From assembly GCA_009741485.1 (NCBI GenBank), contig CM019216.1:43535931-43599930 (forward strand): a stretch of 64,000 bases of DNA. Direction: 5' to 3'. Source of the DNA: Malurus cyaneus samueli (Eukaryota; Chordata; Aves; Passeriformes; Maluridae). The first letter of the stretch is position 1, and every line of letters starts with the position of its first letter. This document shows positions 1-12,142 of this stretch, piece after piece. The notes under the pieces are model-generated. The model was not told where the DNA came from. It ran no database searches and worked only from the letters and a program-made list of their open reading frames with translations. The position numbers and the translations under genes are program-made.

Positions 1-605
1 CACACGAGAGTCAAAGTGTCATACAGGATTGCACTTGTGCTGATTCCTATGACTGGACACTGAAAACATCCTTTTAGGCCATCTCATTAACTCCTTGTTG
101 TGTGTTTTACTCTGTAAAGTCACATGTTTTATGTCTAAGAGAGCACATGGAGTTCAGTTTGTGCCTATGTTGCTGATTAATATCACAAAATGACACGTTC
201 ATGGGAAAAGATGTAGGTGTTAAAGACAACAAGGTTAATTTAACACACTGTTAGCCCTAGCAATGCCTAGGGGAGACTAAGCAAGTTTCCCCTGGAAGGA
301 ATTAGGGCTGAACTAAGTAAATCCTATATCAGTTTATCTATCTGCCAGCTCAGCTGTGACCCTTGGCTTGGGGACAGCAATCATCCATCCCTGGACACTG
401 CTTTTCTGTACAGCCTTTGAGTGTCCCATACCAATTTTAGCTTAATTCACACACTGGACAGACTAAAATTCACACTGAGAAGTAGATGTCATAAGCCAGA
501 CTGCCGCTCTTATTCTAAGTGCTAATCAATCAGGAATATATCCATGGGCGGTGAGAAAAATCTGAGTGTGGAATGAGCAATTATAGATTTAATGCAAGCT
601 AGCAT
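1..605. other. Non-coding stretch, nothing recognised
   Basis: AT-rich unique-looking sequence with no recognisable exon, repeat family or RNA gene. Stop codons are frequent in all frames. It runs up to the tail of the CR1 remnant that begins near 606. Confidence 0.6.
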
Positions 606-770
606 AAAATCATAGAACAGTTCAGTTTGGAGGGCACCTCTGGAGATCGAAGAGCCCACCCCCTTTTTCAAAACAGGACCAACTTCAAAGTGAGATCATG
701 TTGGTTTTGCCTTATCCAACTGAACTTTGACCATCTCCAGTGACATTCCATGTACCTGACAAGCTTGGAC
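606..770 (-). mobile_element. CR1 LINE 3' end, degraded, minus strand
   Basis: The block opens with 'aatcatagaacagttcagtt' followed by 'ggagggcacctctggagatc'. This is the reverse complement of the usual CR1 3' end, where the plus strand ends in 'gatcatctagt...cccttccaac...attctatgatt'. Further in, 'ccaactgaactttgaccatctc' resembles the CR1 segment that normally reads 'cgggttttgaatatctcca'. CR1 elements are non-LTR retroposons that insert as 5'-truncated copies and end in short repeats of an 8-bp unit rather than poly-A. This copy keeps only about 165 bp of the 3' untranslated end and is strongly diverged, so its left boundary is clearer than its right one. No coding part remains. Confidence 0.75.
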
Positions 771-3700
771 TGGAGAAGACACTGAGTTGAAAAGCTTGAT
801 TTTGCAAACCTAAAGTGTTTCTTGGGATTCTGTGGCACAAAATTTTAACTTTTTAGGGAGCTGCCATGGAAAAAAAAAAAAACGTTTTACAGGATGTTTC
901 TACAATTCACTAGAAGTTGAGCTGGAGAATGGAAGATCTAAAATGTCATGCATTTATATGCCCACTTAGCATATTTAAATGCTTTTTTTGATCTGCTTTC
1001 TTTTTATATATTTTGAAACTTAAAAGCCTTGCTAACCAAAATTTGCCTGGTTGTATGTACCTAGCACCATATACACATATTTTCAGGTATCTTCCATGAG
1101 ATGGTGATAGCAAAATCAAATGAGGTTTGTACAATATTTAAATCAAGGTAAAAAACCAGGGGGCTTAACAAGGTAGGAAAAAAAAAAGAAAATCAGGAGC
1201 TGGACAGGATTCATTAAATGAATGCTGACATATTTCTCTATTTATTTTCAGTGAAGGATTGTAATAGGGTTGTTCCTCAAGCATTAGATAGGGAGGGATG
1301 GATTAAAGAAAATAGATGGTAACAATGCACTCCTTGAATGCAATTTAAAGTTGTAAATTATTTAATTTGGTCTACATTTAAAGTCAAAGCAAGATTGTTC
1401 TGGATTTCAAATGTCAAATCCACAATAAGATTCTAATTTTTCAAAAGACTAAAAATTTAGATCAAAGCTGTTAAATTGCGTTGTTATTTCAGTGGACAAA
1501 ACCGAAAAGAGGTTAAGGTATTAACTGGATCTGGTATCCATGCATTTCCAGTTTATTATAAACACTAATTTTCATATGTCTAAACATATTTTTCTATCCA
1601 ATCATAGCTCTGATTAAGTTTTAGCAATTAACTGAAATTTGACCACAGTAACATTACAGAAACATATTAAGCTGTGTTCTGAACTTGGTTTTGTTTTTAG
1701 ACTTTTACAGCTTTAATTACTATGGACTTCTGATCCACATTTTGTCAGGTATTCTAATGTCTGCATATCAGAGAACTGATTCCAAACATTTGGGGTAATT
1801 CTCACCATTTTCAGTGAGAGTAATTCACTCAGTGTAACTCTTTCACAGTTAAAATTTTTCTTCAAATAAGAGTAGTTATATCTAATGTGTGACGTTCATG
1901 GTCTTAGTCTCCAAAATAGTTCACGGTAGATGTGTTTTTACAATGAAGAAATAGGCACATAAATGTCATATAATGCAATGAAGATCACTAAACTAGTCCA
2001 GAACAGACTTTGACACTGGGGAATAAGGTTCTCCAATCCTAGAATGGTTTATGCAGGGATGATGCTGATTGCCTACTCTAAGGTTGTTATTATTTATAAG
2101 AGCATTCCTCTATTCATTAGGAGGAGGCCATATTATTTTTACTTTTGTGGATTAAAATGCATTAGAGCCCAGATGTTCTGAGATACAACTTGGATTTGAA
2201 GCACAAAGAATCAAAACAGTAAAATTCCTTTTTAAATTTTGAAGGCCTCTTCAATTACTGTGGCACTACAGGAGGAAAACTTTATCTATTAACTATTTCT
2301 TTCTAAAAAGACCCTTATTGACAGCTCATGGAAACTATGTCCTCCATTAAGCAAAAGAAGAAACATAGCCAGGATCTTGCAATTTCTGCCAAAGTTGAAG
2401 AGCAGTAATTGATAACAGCTTCATTGGTGGCTTTAATTATTTAGATAATTGTAAATTATAAATACAATTGGAACTTTATTATGAAAAAAAAAAGAGCACT
2501 AACAAGATATCCCCCAATTATTAGTAATCTAGGACATCTCTGAGACATGACTTTAACACAGTAGTCTTCCTGTTTCTTTGCAGGCACTGGGGTCATTCTG
2601 AAGAATCTTTATATTGTTCAAAAGGAATAGCTCATAATTTTCCTTGTAAACTGAAATAAGAAAAAATATATAATCAAACACCATTCAGGTACTAAAACAT
2701 CAATGACAGTATATGACAGATGCTTAAGGAACAGTCATAATTCTATAAAATGCAATCTTTTGAATTAAAATTTTTGTTGGATCCTAAAACAAAGGCAATG
2801 TGTTCAGACATTGATCTTTTCTAGTGTCCTTCTGGAAAAGTTTGGCTCTAGGAGTAGTAGACTGGATTAAATCAGAAATGGAGTCCTGACAGAGGAATCA
2901 AACTGTGGGCTGGGCAGAGCACGCTGGAGTCAATAGGACTGCAGAGTAATGAGAGAGATGCACTGTCTGCATTTTAGCATTGCTAGAAATATTTTAATTT
3001 AGGCTTGGTCCCTGAAACAGTCTTGTCATAGAAATCACTTGGGGCTTGAAAAAGCACCAAGTCAATTTATTCCCATTGCAAGACTCTTTTCGCTGACAGT
3101 CTCTCATTGTAGCTTAGATAAGAAGAACAAAGAAAACATTTTACAGGGACCTCCAAACTAATTGTGGGTGGAACACAAGTTAGATTAGATACTTCTCCAA
3201 TTAGAAATGATTACTGCTGCAGAGAAGCAATCTTTTCTAGGGCAGAAGCCCTCATGCCTTTGGCTATTTCCCTTCTGAAAAAAGTTTTCATCTCTCTGGC
3301 CCTTCCTTCCTAGGTCTCACAGCTACCCAATTCCTCAGACACAGCCCCAGAATCACCCTTCACACATCCTTCATGTCGTCAGAATTTCCTCTCACTTTTC
3401 CAAACTCATTCCTGCTTAGTCCTTCCCTTTCACTTCAATAACTCCCTCCCTTTTTCTCTTGCACTCCAGAGTTGGACTTATTCATGGAAGCTAATTAAGC
3501 TTAAACCGTATTGCAATCTTTTAACATTAAAGGCAAGACTGAACATCCTCAAAAGAGCACTGCTATGAGTAACTTACTGTCCTTTACCTGTCCCAGAAAG
3601 CTTTCAGTGTAAATACCCAACTACTCCAGGTCCTTCCACTTCACCCATTCCTCTCACTTACTGTGACTCCATAGCCAAAAATTCCCCAGGACAGGCTCCT

Positions 3701-3790
3701 CTTGCAGATCCCTTCTTCCCTCAAAACAGCATCCAGCATTGAGTTTGGAAGCCTCTGAATTGGCCGTGCAAGCAGCCCCTCCAGAAACAA
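771..3790. other. Non-coding stretch, no gene seen
   Basis: AT-rich sequence without recognisable exons. It contains short homopolymer runs (an A run at about 869-881 and another near 2484-2494) that are common background in bird DNA. A pyrimidine-richer patch at about 3280-3480 has many 'cttcc'/'ctcac' words but no ordered repeat. Short open frames here have no start context or protein similarity that I recognise. Confidence 0.6.
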
Positions 3791-3809
3791 GANANNNNGT
3801 NAAAGAGNN
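3791..3809. other. Ambiguous bases in the assembly
   Basis: N is present at 3793, 3795-3798, 3801 and 3808-3809, inside a purine-rich patch. These are scattered low-quality calls rather than a sized scaffold gap. Any open frame or motif crossing this point should be treated as unreliable. Confidence 0.98.
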
Positions 3810-4287
3810 AGAAAAGGTATTGTAATCCTATATCCTCAGCTTGCCACCCTTTATCCCATACCAAATAAGCTTGTTACAACAGGAGTATGCATCTTGTGCT
3901 CGCCTGGCAACACAGAATTAAATCCAGACAACTCAAGGAGACCATTCAGGAGGGAATTTAAAGAAGGGGATTGCATTAGCTGAGTGGAGAACTGAGGAAG
4001 GTATAAACAAGTATTTCATCAAAGACAAGGTCGTAGTGAGGGCAAATGCTGGCAAGAGTCCAACCGTAGTGATAAACCTGAGGGAGATGCTGGTGGAAGA
4101 AAAAGTTCAGGGTCAGTGATGACAATGAGATTTCTTGCCTGGGGAGAAAAGAAAAAATCTGGAGACATGAGAAAACTTTAGCCTAATTAACAGCTCTCCT
4201 TGTGGAAAAATTGGTACCAAAATAACATAGCTTAATTATTATCACCATCATTACTTGAACCTATATATCTTTTAACTTCCTACCTAG
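3810..4287. other. Non-coding stretch, nothing recognised
   Basis: Unique-looking AT-rich sequence with purine-rich patches such as 'gaggaaggtataaacaag'. No repeat family, exon or RNA gene is visible. Confidence 0.55.
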
Positions 4288-4500
4288 TTAGTGGCACGGC
4301 TGTGTCCTGGCGTTTCCCAGGGATTATCCCCCATCATGAAGGCTGGCACTGCAATGTTCCTCACCATGGGCAGCCTGGACACCTTCCACATGGAAAAGGC
4401 AGTGGTGGGGGAGGTTCTTGTCCTCTGCCTCGGAGATGCCGCCTGGATGTCACTAAGCCAAGTCATGAAATGCCGGGGTGAACGAGTGGAGCAGGTTTGA
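4288..4500. other. GC-richer patch open on both strands, identity unknown
   Basis: About 210 bp with visibly higher GC than the flanks, open on the plus strand (about 69 codons, first real ATG at the codon reading 'atgaaggctggcactgca', because the frame itself opens at GTG) and on the minus strand (about 76 codons). The plus peptide includes the hydrophobic stretch VVGEVLVLCLGDAAW. I recognise no family in any frame. It could be a fragment of a processed pseudogene, an old mobile-element piece or chance. No clear splice sites, poly-A tail or target duplications frame it. Confidence refers to the patch being real, not to a function. Confidence 0.3.
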
Positions 4501-7500
4501 GTTCTTAAAGTCATGCCCGAAGTGCTTTAAAGTGATGTATTTTCAGCTGGTTTTTAGCTCCCTGCATACTCTGTGACAGAGATTCATAATGTCTCTGTCC
4601 TTTCTAAGTCCTTTTAGGGAGCCAAAAGCAGTGAATAACAAAATACCTTAAAGGTATTAATTCAGGAGTTAATTCAAACAGGGCCCCATTTGCCTGTCTT
4701 TACCTAACAGTTTAATGGGCATTTTCAACTCAAGAGAAAGGTGTCACGATTGCTGGGTTCCAATTAGGTTATCCAAGGAGATAACTCACTTTCTATAAAA
4801 TATGGAAATCTGACCCAAAGAATTCTTTAGTAGAGATTGTGCTACAGAGGAGTGCAGCTCGAAAAGTGGAAAAATGCAGATATAAAATGAAAAATGATTT
4901 TACAGAAAATGTGTGCGTTTCCCTCCTTTTTCTTAAGTCATTCTGATTTTTCAGCATTTTGGCAGTTTTGGTAAGACTTTCCACTGTACTTGTTATTGCC
5001 ATGTTGTGGAGACCATGGAGAAGGAAGACCAGAAAGCTTTGGGTAATAGTTCTTCTGGTGGAACTGAGACCTGAATGCAGCCATATATAGCAGCCTGGTG
5101 ATGTCTGGTACAAGTCATAAAAAATGCCTTGAGTAGCCTGTAAATTACAGCTGTGAAAATGGAACCAAATCCTTTTAATGTGCTTTCCTCAAGAACCTAT
5201 TTTTATGTACATCTGTGTGTTTGCCTAAGCCCACATGTTATTAGTTAACCTCTGAATCTATCAGGTATAAGGACAATAAAATCCACAAAAGTTAAAGCCT
5301 AATTTAGTAAAAATTGGTCTGGTTTTCCTGAATTTCCTGTACTTTTTTAGGCATTAGTTTTGTTACCTGGTGCGCCTGCAATTGCTAATGTTCCCGAGCA
5401 GCTTACAGTGTTGCTAATAAAACATGTTACAGAATTTGGATATAAAAATTCCTTTCCTATTAAGAATTACTTCTGGGGGGGGTTATTTATGTTTTGCATG
5501 AGACAGCTAAGTGTGCATATCAGTGGCAATAAGGTGCACACCACGGTACCTTTAGCACCTTGTTCTGTCAGCCCCTTACTCCTCGACAGAAAACATTTGG
5601 CCGAGATAGGCCAGGCCCTGGGCAGGGATGCTGAGCCAGGAGTGGCAGGGAGACATTGTATATCATCATCTAAAAAAAAAGAAATCTTCCTTTAACAAGT
5701 GCAAAAAAAGTAAAGCTTTGACAATCTGCAGATAATATGTTTGATTTCGAGAATTTTCCTTAGTTTTATAACTAGTGTGTACTTTAAAGGTTTAATATTT
5801 TACCTTATAAACCATTGGTGACAAGTGAGTGTCCAGAAAATTATTGTAGCTACTGCTGAAGAAGGTTATAGGGAACTGAAAAGTAAATAGGATAAATATC
5901 AGCTAATTATCTTTTTGAATAATGAAGATTTTTATATTATTTTTGAAAAAGAAATTACTGTTGTGTATAGTGCTACTTGATAATTTAAGCAGACAAAATA
6001 ATGGGAGAAATATCCAATGGTATAATTGCTTTAATTGTGCATTTTCAAGTAGGGTGTTTAGATGTCAATTTTAATACATTAAAAAGTGAAATGCCTACCA
6101 AAGCCATTGCTCCTCATTTAAGGAGTTTCTTTGGGCAATGGAATTTTTTAAAGGAGAAAAAAAGAAAACAGGACTTCTTCCTTATTTTTGTTTTGTTTTC
6201 AATATTTTTGCTGCATTATAGTTTTCAATATTGCTGAGGAATCATGTGAGGTCAAATTCAGAAGTGAAGCAAAATTTTATATAAGGTGTCTGACACCAAA
6301 ACATCATTTAGCTGTCAGAGAAGGAAATATATAAGCTTCTTAAACTCACAGAAAGGAAGGGCTGACATTTTCATACACATGCAGAGGACCAATCTGACAC
6401 TGGTGCATAGCCAGTGTATATAAAGATGATTTAAAGATTTACATTCTGAGAAGGCAAAAAGGAGATGTAGAAGCCTGTGTTCTTGTCACTTCTCAGACGC
6501 AGACCTGCCTATGACTTATATAACTTGAACATAATATTAGGGAATTCATTTGCACCTAAAAAATGATCAGTTTACAGAGTATTACATTACATGTTGAAGT
6601 AAGAAATTACTCCCTCAATCATTTCACAAAATTTTGGCTCACTAGTGCTTATCTCTAAATTGAATTTCTTAGCAATACTTGGGAAACAGGAATATAAGGA
6701 ATAACTCAGGAGTTACCTGCTCAGGTGTGTAATGAATGGCAGATACTACCACCATCAAATATCCAAGAAGGGGTTTATTTCACTCTTATAAATGAAGTCC
6801 ATGTGCAGAATTAAGTTCAAGGACACCCTAAAACCCAGCACAAGCTCTAATAACTGTTTTTCAAGTTTTATTCATTTCATCCACCATAACACCTATTTCC
6901 ATCACTGTTTGCTGTTCCAACATGATTGGTTTTTAATAGGCTACTTTAGGGTTATTTTAATTAGATTATAACATTTTCAGAAATTTTTTTTTTCCTTGGA
7001 AATGAACTAAAAATCAGCTGTGTGGATAGATGGGGGAAATCAGAGCTAAAGGTTCCATGCATTTTGTTCCTGTCCTTGCTGAAATCTTACTGTGAATTGA
7101 GGTGTTACCATTTAAAAAAAATCATAAAATTGCCTCTTAGAGATTGCTCAAATTTTAAACTACACAGACAAGTATCTAAGTACTATATTAGTTTGGTTCC
7201 TTAGGATTTAAAATTATACAAAATTCCCCAGAGAAAGCTGACCTTTCATTACCTTCCAGCATCCATGTTTGCCCCCCAAGAGCCAGGACTTTAAGTAACT
7301 TTTGCATTAAAACTCATCCCTTAATTAGAGCTTTCATGTTCATCCACATTGCTGTGCTCTGTGAACAACTCCAGAATACACCAGACACAAAGTCTAGAAT
7401 CATTATAAAACCCTTTAAAAACTGTCTACATCTTTTCCTCCTACCACAAGCCCGTGCCACGAAGTGGGACCAGAATTGTTCCACTCAGTGTTTGCCCTGC

Positions 7501-9085
7501 ACCTTCAGGAGGTTTGCCCTTCTGTATATAAAAACTGTGTGAGAAAAATGCTGCACATAAAAAATCACCAAAGGAAACAATCAGTATAATGCAAACTTGT
7601 GCCTTAATTTTTCAGTGCTATGTCAATACATAAAAAGAGATCCTTAAAATTAGATCTTAAAATTCTAGTCTGACATAGTTTAAAGGTACCTCATAAAATT
7701 AACAGTCCTACCAAGTGTTTATGACATCAACCCCAGATTTAATAACACCGTGATTAAGGGAGGCTGTATACCTAGGATATTATTTACAGTAAGAAAAGAC
7801 CAGTTCTGTTTTTATGGGAAAGGTGTTTTTCTTGTTCAGGGCAGCAACTGATTATCTTCTCACAACTTTTGGGTTGTGTCAGACACTGAGAGAGGCCTGA
7901 TGCTAGACTCTGTAAATCCCTGAAATCATTTGCATTTGTTTTGTAACTGCATTTCTATGCAAATGTATAGCATTGGACTTAACACCAGCACTTTTAAATC
8001 CACTAAGTAGAGACACTTTCTGAGATTTTGTCAGAGGGAAAGGATTAGAAGATTTAAGTTTGACTGAAATGCTGCTGGAGTATAACTCATCTGGAGAAGT
8101 TTCGGGAGTTTAAAAAGTCACTGTTTTAATTTTTTTTCTTAAATTTTCCTTTTAGTTAAAACGAAAAATAAAACCCCTTCCACTCTTTTCTGTACCTTGT
8201 AAGCTGCAGGAGCTTTTTCCTACTTTCTTTTCCCGAATTCTCTCCAGGTAATTACTTACTTTACATGAGAATAGCTTATCATTAATCTGTGCACACCCAC
8301 ACCCCACCCACTTAGATTCATTTTCCAAATTTGTTTGCTCCATAACACTGCTCGAATTCAGTGTTTATTCGCCACTTTTCTAGCTTTTAGAAACTCTCTG
8401 GCCCTTGATGGCTTGCTTAGCACAGGTACACCCCGACACGATTTGGGGTGTAGGGAACACTCGACTATGGGAGAGAAGTCAGGAAGGCCGGGGGAGCTGG
8501 AGGAGGAACACACTCAAATACACTGAATGGTCTGGATCGTGACAGGACTCCATTTCTTTCTTTCCCCTTCTTACCAGAAGAACTTAGAATTAATCCCAGT
8601 AGCCACAAATACATAGCAGATCTTGCTTATTCTGGAACAGTGCTAACTCCTGGTTATGCAAAAACATAAGGGACAGTCATCACTGTCATAGGTGACACAG
8701 GCCACAGAACATCATGTTGCAGCTCTTGCATTAAACATTTTTTTTTTGAGCTGTGATTTTGAAACCTAAGTGATAAAGAATGCTTAAGATTACTAGGAAA
8801 AATATCTTCATATATTTAGTAATTTTCGCTACTAAAATGTGGGCTTCATTTTTAGGTTGAATAAATTTAATTTTGTACTGTTGCTTTAAATATTTTCACC
8901 AGAGAGTGGCAACATCACCTTCACAGCTGCCCAAATATCGATGCCAAATCCATCACGACTTATTCCCCAGCAGCAAAATGCTCAGTGTAGGTCCCTTTTC
9001 CTCGTGTCACATCTCAAAATCTAGAGGTTTGGTTCAGCAACCAAAGGGGGAGGAAAATGCTGCTTCATCAGCTCAATGATAAAAG
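4501..9085. other. Non-coding stretch, no gene seen
   Basis: About 4.6 kb of AT-rich sequence. A run of G occurs at about 5475-5481 inside an open frame that is otherwise unremarkable, and a C/A-rich patch lies at 8290-8312. The open frame at 5360-5695 (111 codons) shows no domain that I know and has no acceptor or donor pair of note. Nothing else is recognisable. Confidence 0.6.
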
Positions 9086-9125
9086 AGTAGAATAGAACAG
9101 AATAGAATAGAACAGAATAGAATAA
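9086..9125. repeat. AATAG/AACAG pentamer microsatellite
   Basis: Pentamers AATAG and AACAG alternate in a regular order. The 15-mer 'aatagaacagaatag' occurs twice head to tail at 9091-9105 and 9106-9120, giving a small higher-order unit. The array ends in 'aataaa'. The pattern suggests a pentamer array that first mutated and then duplicated as a block. Confidence 0.93.
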
Positions 9126-10689
9126 ACATGAAATGCTAGAAAATCCAGCTGTTCCTCAAAGAGAGGACAAATTTGAGAAATTAGGATAGCAGAAACCATT
9201 CTTCAATGTCTGAAGTGACCAAAACATTTTATATGTTGTTGGCAGCCAACACCTCTTGCAAGTGGTGTGAGTTGCCTACAAAGATATACTTGGAGTTATT
9301 TAAATTTTCTCTTGGAATTATTAGCTTTGTAGGATTCCTGAGAGCTATTGAGCCACAGTACAGGTTTTGCAAGTACAGTGATATGCCTACAGAGCATGAT
9401 CAGATAGAGCTCAGTAATTGAGGATGGGTTTATCAAATCCCTTTGGCAGCGTTATAAAGAACTAGGCTGTGCACCTTAAGCATTGCAGGCCTCTTTTTTA
9501 ATTTTGGCCTTTGTGGGAAGATGGATTGTGCTTGTAGTCTTTTGATTAAGACACACCTATGGACTGCAAAAGGAGCATTATCCCAAGATTCACTCATCAG
9601 AGAAGTGAGGATGCAAGGCTGTTTTTCTCCTTCAACATTGATGCCATAATTGAAGAGACAAGAGTTTTAGCAAAAGACATAATGTATTAGATCTTTTCAG
9701 TACTAGCATTGCCTTTTCATTTATCTATTAAGTATATTTATTTTACATTGAACACTGTTTAAGTTGAAACTGGACTTTGTGTTGCAATGGTGAATATTGC
9801 AGCACAGCATTGTAGCTAGAAACCAGAGTGTTGTGGCTAGATAAGGAAAGGTAAACATTCCAGATGAATTCTAGGTTGAAAGTTAGAACATGGATTTATT
9901 CCTCTCCCACTTGACAATTAAAAATTGCCTCATTTAGAGACGTGAAAGCTAACATGTCAAAAAGGAACCTTTTTTTTTTCAGCTGAATTCTTTTCCTCAC
10001 ATCCACCACTCTGGATGTCCTCACAGATACTACCAGCAACAGAAAGGATATGGCACAAACCTAAGTCTAGGCATTGGGAAACCAAGAAGGAAGAAGGGAT
10101 GCAAAAAAACCCATTCATTTTAACTACGGTCTGTATTTGTGTCTGCTTCAAACCACTGCCTCATACACACAGGTTCTTCTCCCTGCTTGGAGTGTAATTC
10201 TGTTCAGCCCCATATGCTTGCTCTGCACATTCACTTCTTGTCTTCAGGAATTCTTGGCAGCTATGAGCTGTGGTTTATATTGGGTAATTACTGGAGTTGA
10301 GTTATTTAAATGTCCACAAGGAGATGAAAGTGGAGGTGGGGATTTACTCACCTAATCCAGCTCTGTTTTCTGACGAGGAGAGGAGTTTAACTCACAGTCA
10401 AAACTAGTCTCCAGGTTATTGTGATGACTGCAGCAGGATTTCCAGTGTGAGCACTTCATCCCCTGTAGGGGCAACATTCATCTGGCACAAGGGTTTGGTT
10501 ATGAGAGGTGCTTCAAAACAGTTTGAGAACCAATTATGAAATGATGAAAACGCTTAGGGGACATACAGGATGTTTGATTTAGAGAAATTATCTCCTCACA
10601 GGTAAAATGACCTGTGCTTGTTAGTGGAGTGAATAATATCATCTGAGGACGTTAATTAAATTGCTATTTCTTCACGCACTGGCATTATA
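9126..10689. other. Non-coding stretch with one short hairpin
   Basis: No gene or repeat family seen. One perfect 7-bp inverted repeat is present: 'cacaggt' at 10597-10603 and 'acctgtg' at 10610-10616, with a 6-nt loop. Such a short stem is expected by chance in 64 kb, so no function is assigned. Overlapping short open frames on both strands at 9957-10355 look like chance. Confidence 0.55.
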
Positions 10690-10910
10690 TTATGCAGAAG
10701 GAATATGTATTGATGGATTTCCTCAGTCAGCAAGGGCAGAGCACGTTCCTGGAGAGCAGGTGGCTGGCTCTCAGCTGTCCCTGGGAACCCACCCCATCAG
10801 AAACCCCCTCCAGCTCCTATCGAAGAAATCCCTCCGGCAGTGGCTGCATGAGTGAATTGCAAGATGAACTTTGGATGACCGAAAAGCAAAACATGTTGGT
10901 CTTTTAATCC
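10690..10910. other. GC-richer patch with overlapping open frames, unknown
   Basis: A mixed-composition patch with two overlapping plus-strand frames (64 and 71 codons) and one minus-strand frame. The central part, 10740-10850, is richer in C and G than its flanks. Overlap of frames on both strands argues against a single real exon. No family is recognised. It may be a piece of a non-coding transcript, a regulatory element or neutral sequence. Confidence 0.2.
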
Positions 10911-11427
10911 AGCTGCTAGAGTTGGACTGCTGCCTCTTGCCTAACCATACTACTTTCACCCTCATCCCTGTTCAGCTCAGTTCCTAGCCTGGATGCATTT
11001 AAAGCATCTAAATTATTTGCTCTCCATAACACCACTGTAAGCACGCTACTGTTTACCAGGCCTTAGCTGTGCTTTCTCCAGGCTTTGAACTCTAATGACT
11101 CATTCTGATACATGTGACATGATCAGTGCTGTCTACTTTTAATTATGAAAGAGATTTTTCTGATACTCTGGTTGCAATTTTAGTTTTGGCAGTTGATAAT
11201 TTTCCCAGGCTAGTCCAAGTGCTTTCAGAAGTGAAAAAGAAAACAAAGTACATTTGTACCTTAAACTACTTTCTGGAATGCGTTAAAAAGAAAAGTTACG
11301 TGGCAAAGTAGCTTTCCCATCAAAATTCAGAGAGTAAGCCTGCTGAAAGCAGTGCTGTTCCTCTATGGTGGCCAGATGTCTCAGACCCAGATACTCATTT
11401 TTAGAAAAAGTAGAGAGATGTGGTTTG
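10911..11427. other. Non-coding stretch, nothing recognised
   Basis: Ordinary AT-rich sequence between the patch at 10.7-10.9 kb and the candidate splice acceptor near 11444. No repeat family or RNA gene is visible. Confidence 0.55.
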
Positions 11428-11641
11428 TCTCTTTTTCACTGCAGGAGAATCAGTGAAAATCCCAAGGGACCATAAACAGGCCTTTGTGGAAGCATTTGTA
11501 AGAACAGTGCCCTCACCACCACCTCAGACAGCAAATCTAAATCAGCCCAGGAACATTTCAAAGTATGATAGAGCTACTGCTCTCATGCTTGTTTCCACAA
11601 GGCTTATGAACAAAATCCCTGTAGAGCCTGACTCATACTAA
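11428..11641 (+). other. Possible cryptic terminal exon (acceptor plus short open frame)
   Basis: A good-looking 3' splice acceptor, 'tctctttttcactgcag', ends at 11444 and is followed by an open frame to a TAA at 11639-11641. The peptide after the acceptor begins ESVKIPRDHKQAFVEAF and contains a PSPPPQ stretch. I recognise no family. The frame upstream of the acceptor has only a GTG, not an ATG, so on its own it is not a vertebrate coding start. Chance acceptors of this quality are common in introns, so this is a hypothesis only. Confidence 0.12.
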
Positions 11642-11789
11642 CCTTACTTGCCATCTCTATCAGAATTCATGTCATGAGTTAGAGCCACAGTCAGGATCTT
11701 TGTCTGAAAGGTTATGCATTTTTGTTAGAAATCTAATGTCAGGAACCTAATCTATGTTTTAAATTAGTATATTATCAAGTTTTCTGACC

Positions 11790-12142
11790 TTTGGGTTTTT
11801 AGCCTGGAGAGGAGGAGACTCGGGGGAGACCTTATCTCTCTCTATAACTCCTGAAAGGAGGTTGTATCAAGGTGGGAGGCAGCCTCTTCTCCCAGGCAAC
11901 TCATGACTGGACAAGAAGAAATGGCCTCAAGCTATGCCAGGGGAGATTCAGGTTGGACATCAGCAAGAATTTTTCCACTGAAAGGGTGGAAAAATTAAGT
12001 GTTGGAAATGTTGGATTAAGTGTTGGAAATGACTGGATGTGGCACTTAGTGCTATGGTTTGGTTGGTAGAGTAGTGTTTGGTCAAAGGTAAGACTCAATC
12101 ATCTCGGACATCTTTTCCAACCACAAAGATTCTGTGATTTCA
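11790..12142 (+). mobile_element. CR1 LINE 3' region with internal deletion
   Basis: The best-preserved CR1 copy here. It starts at 'agcctggagaggaggagact', continues through 'ggggagaccttatctctctc', 'ctgaaaggaggttgtatcaa', 'tcttctcccaggcaactcat' and 'atggcctcaagctatgccag', and ends with 'tcttttccaaccacaaagat' plus 'tctgtgattt'. These segments follow the usual order of the CR1 3' part. The stretch that normally lies between 'gaaagggt' and 'tggatgtggcac', with the words for 'aggctgcccagggaagtgg', is missing and replaced by a short duplication (11994-12031). It is 5'-truncated, has no usable reverse-transcriptase frame and is a dead copy. Confidence 0.93.
11994..12031. repeat. 17-bp direct repeat inside the CR1 copy
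   Basis: 'attaagtgttggaaatg' occurs exactly at 11994-12010 and 12015-12031, a 21-bp period. It sits where the CR1 copy has lost an internal segment, which suggests that the deletion and the duplication arose in the same slippage or repair event. Confidence 0.9.
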
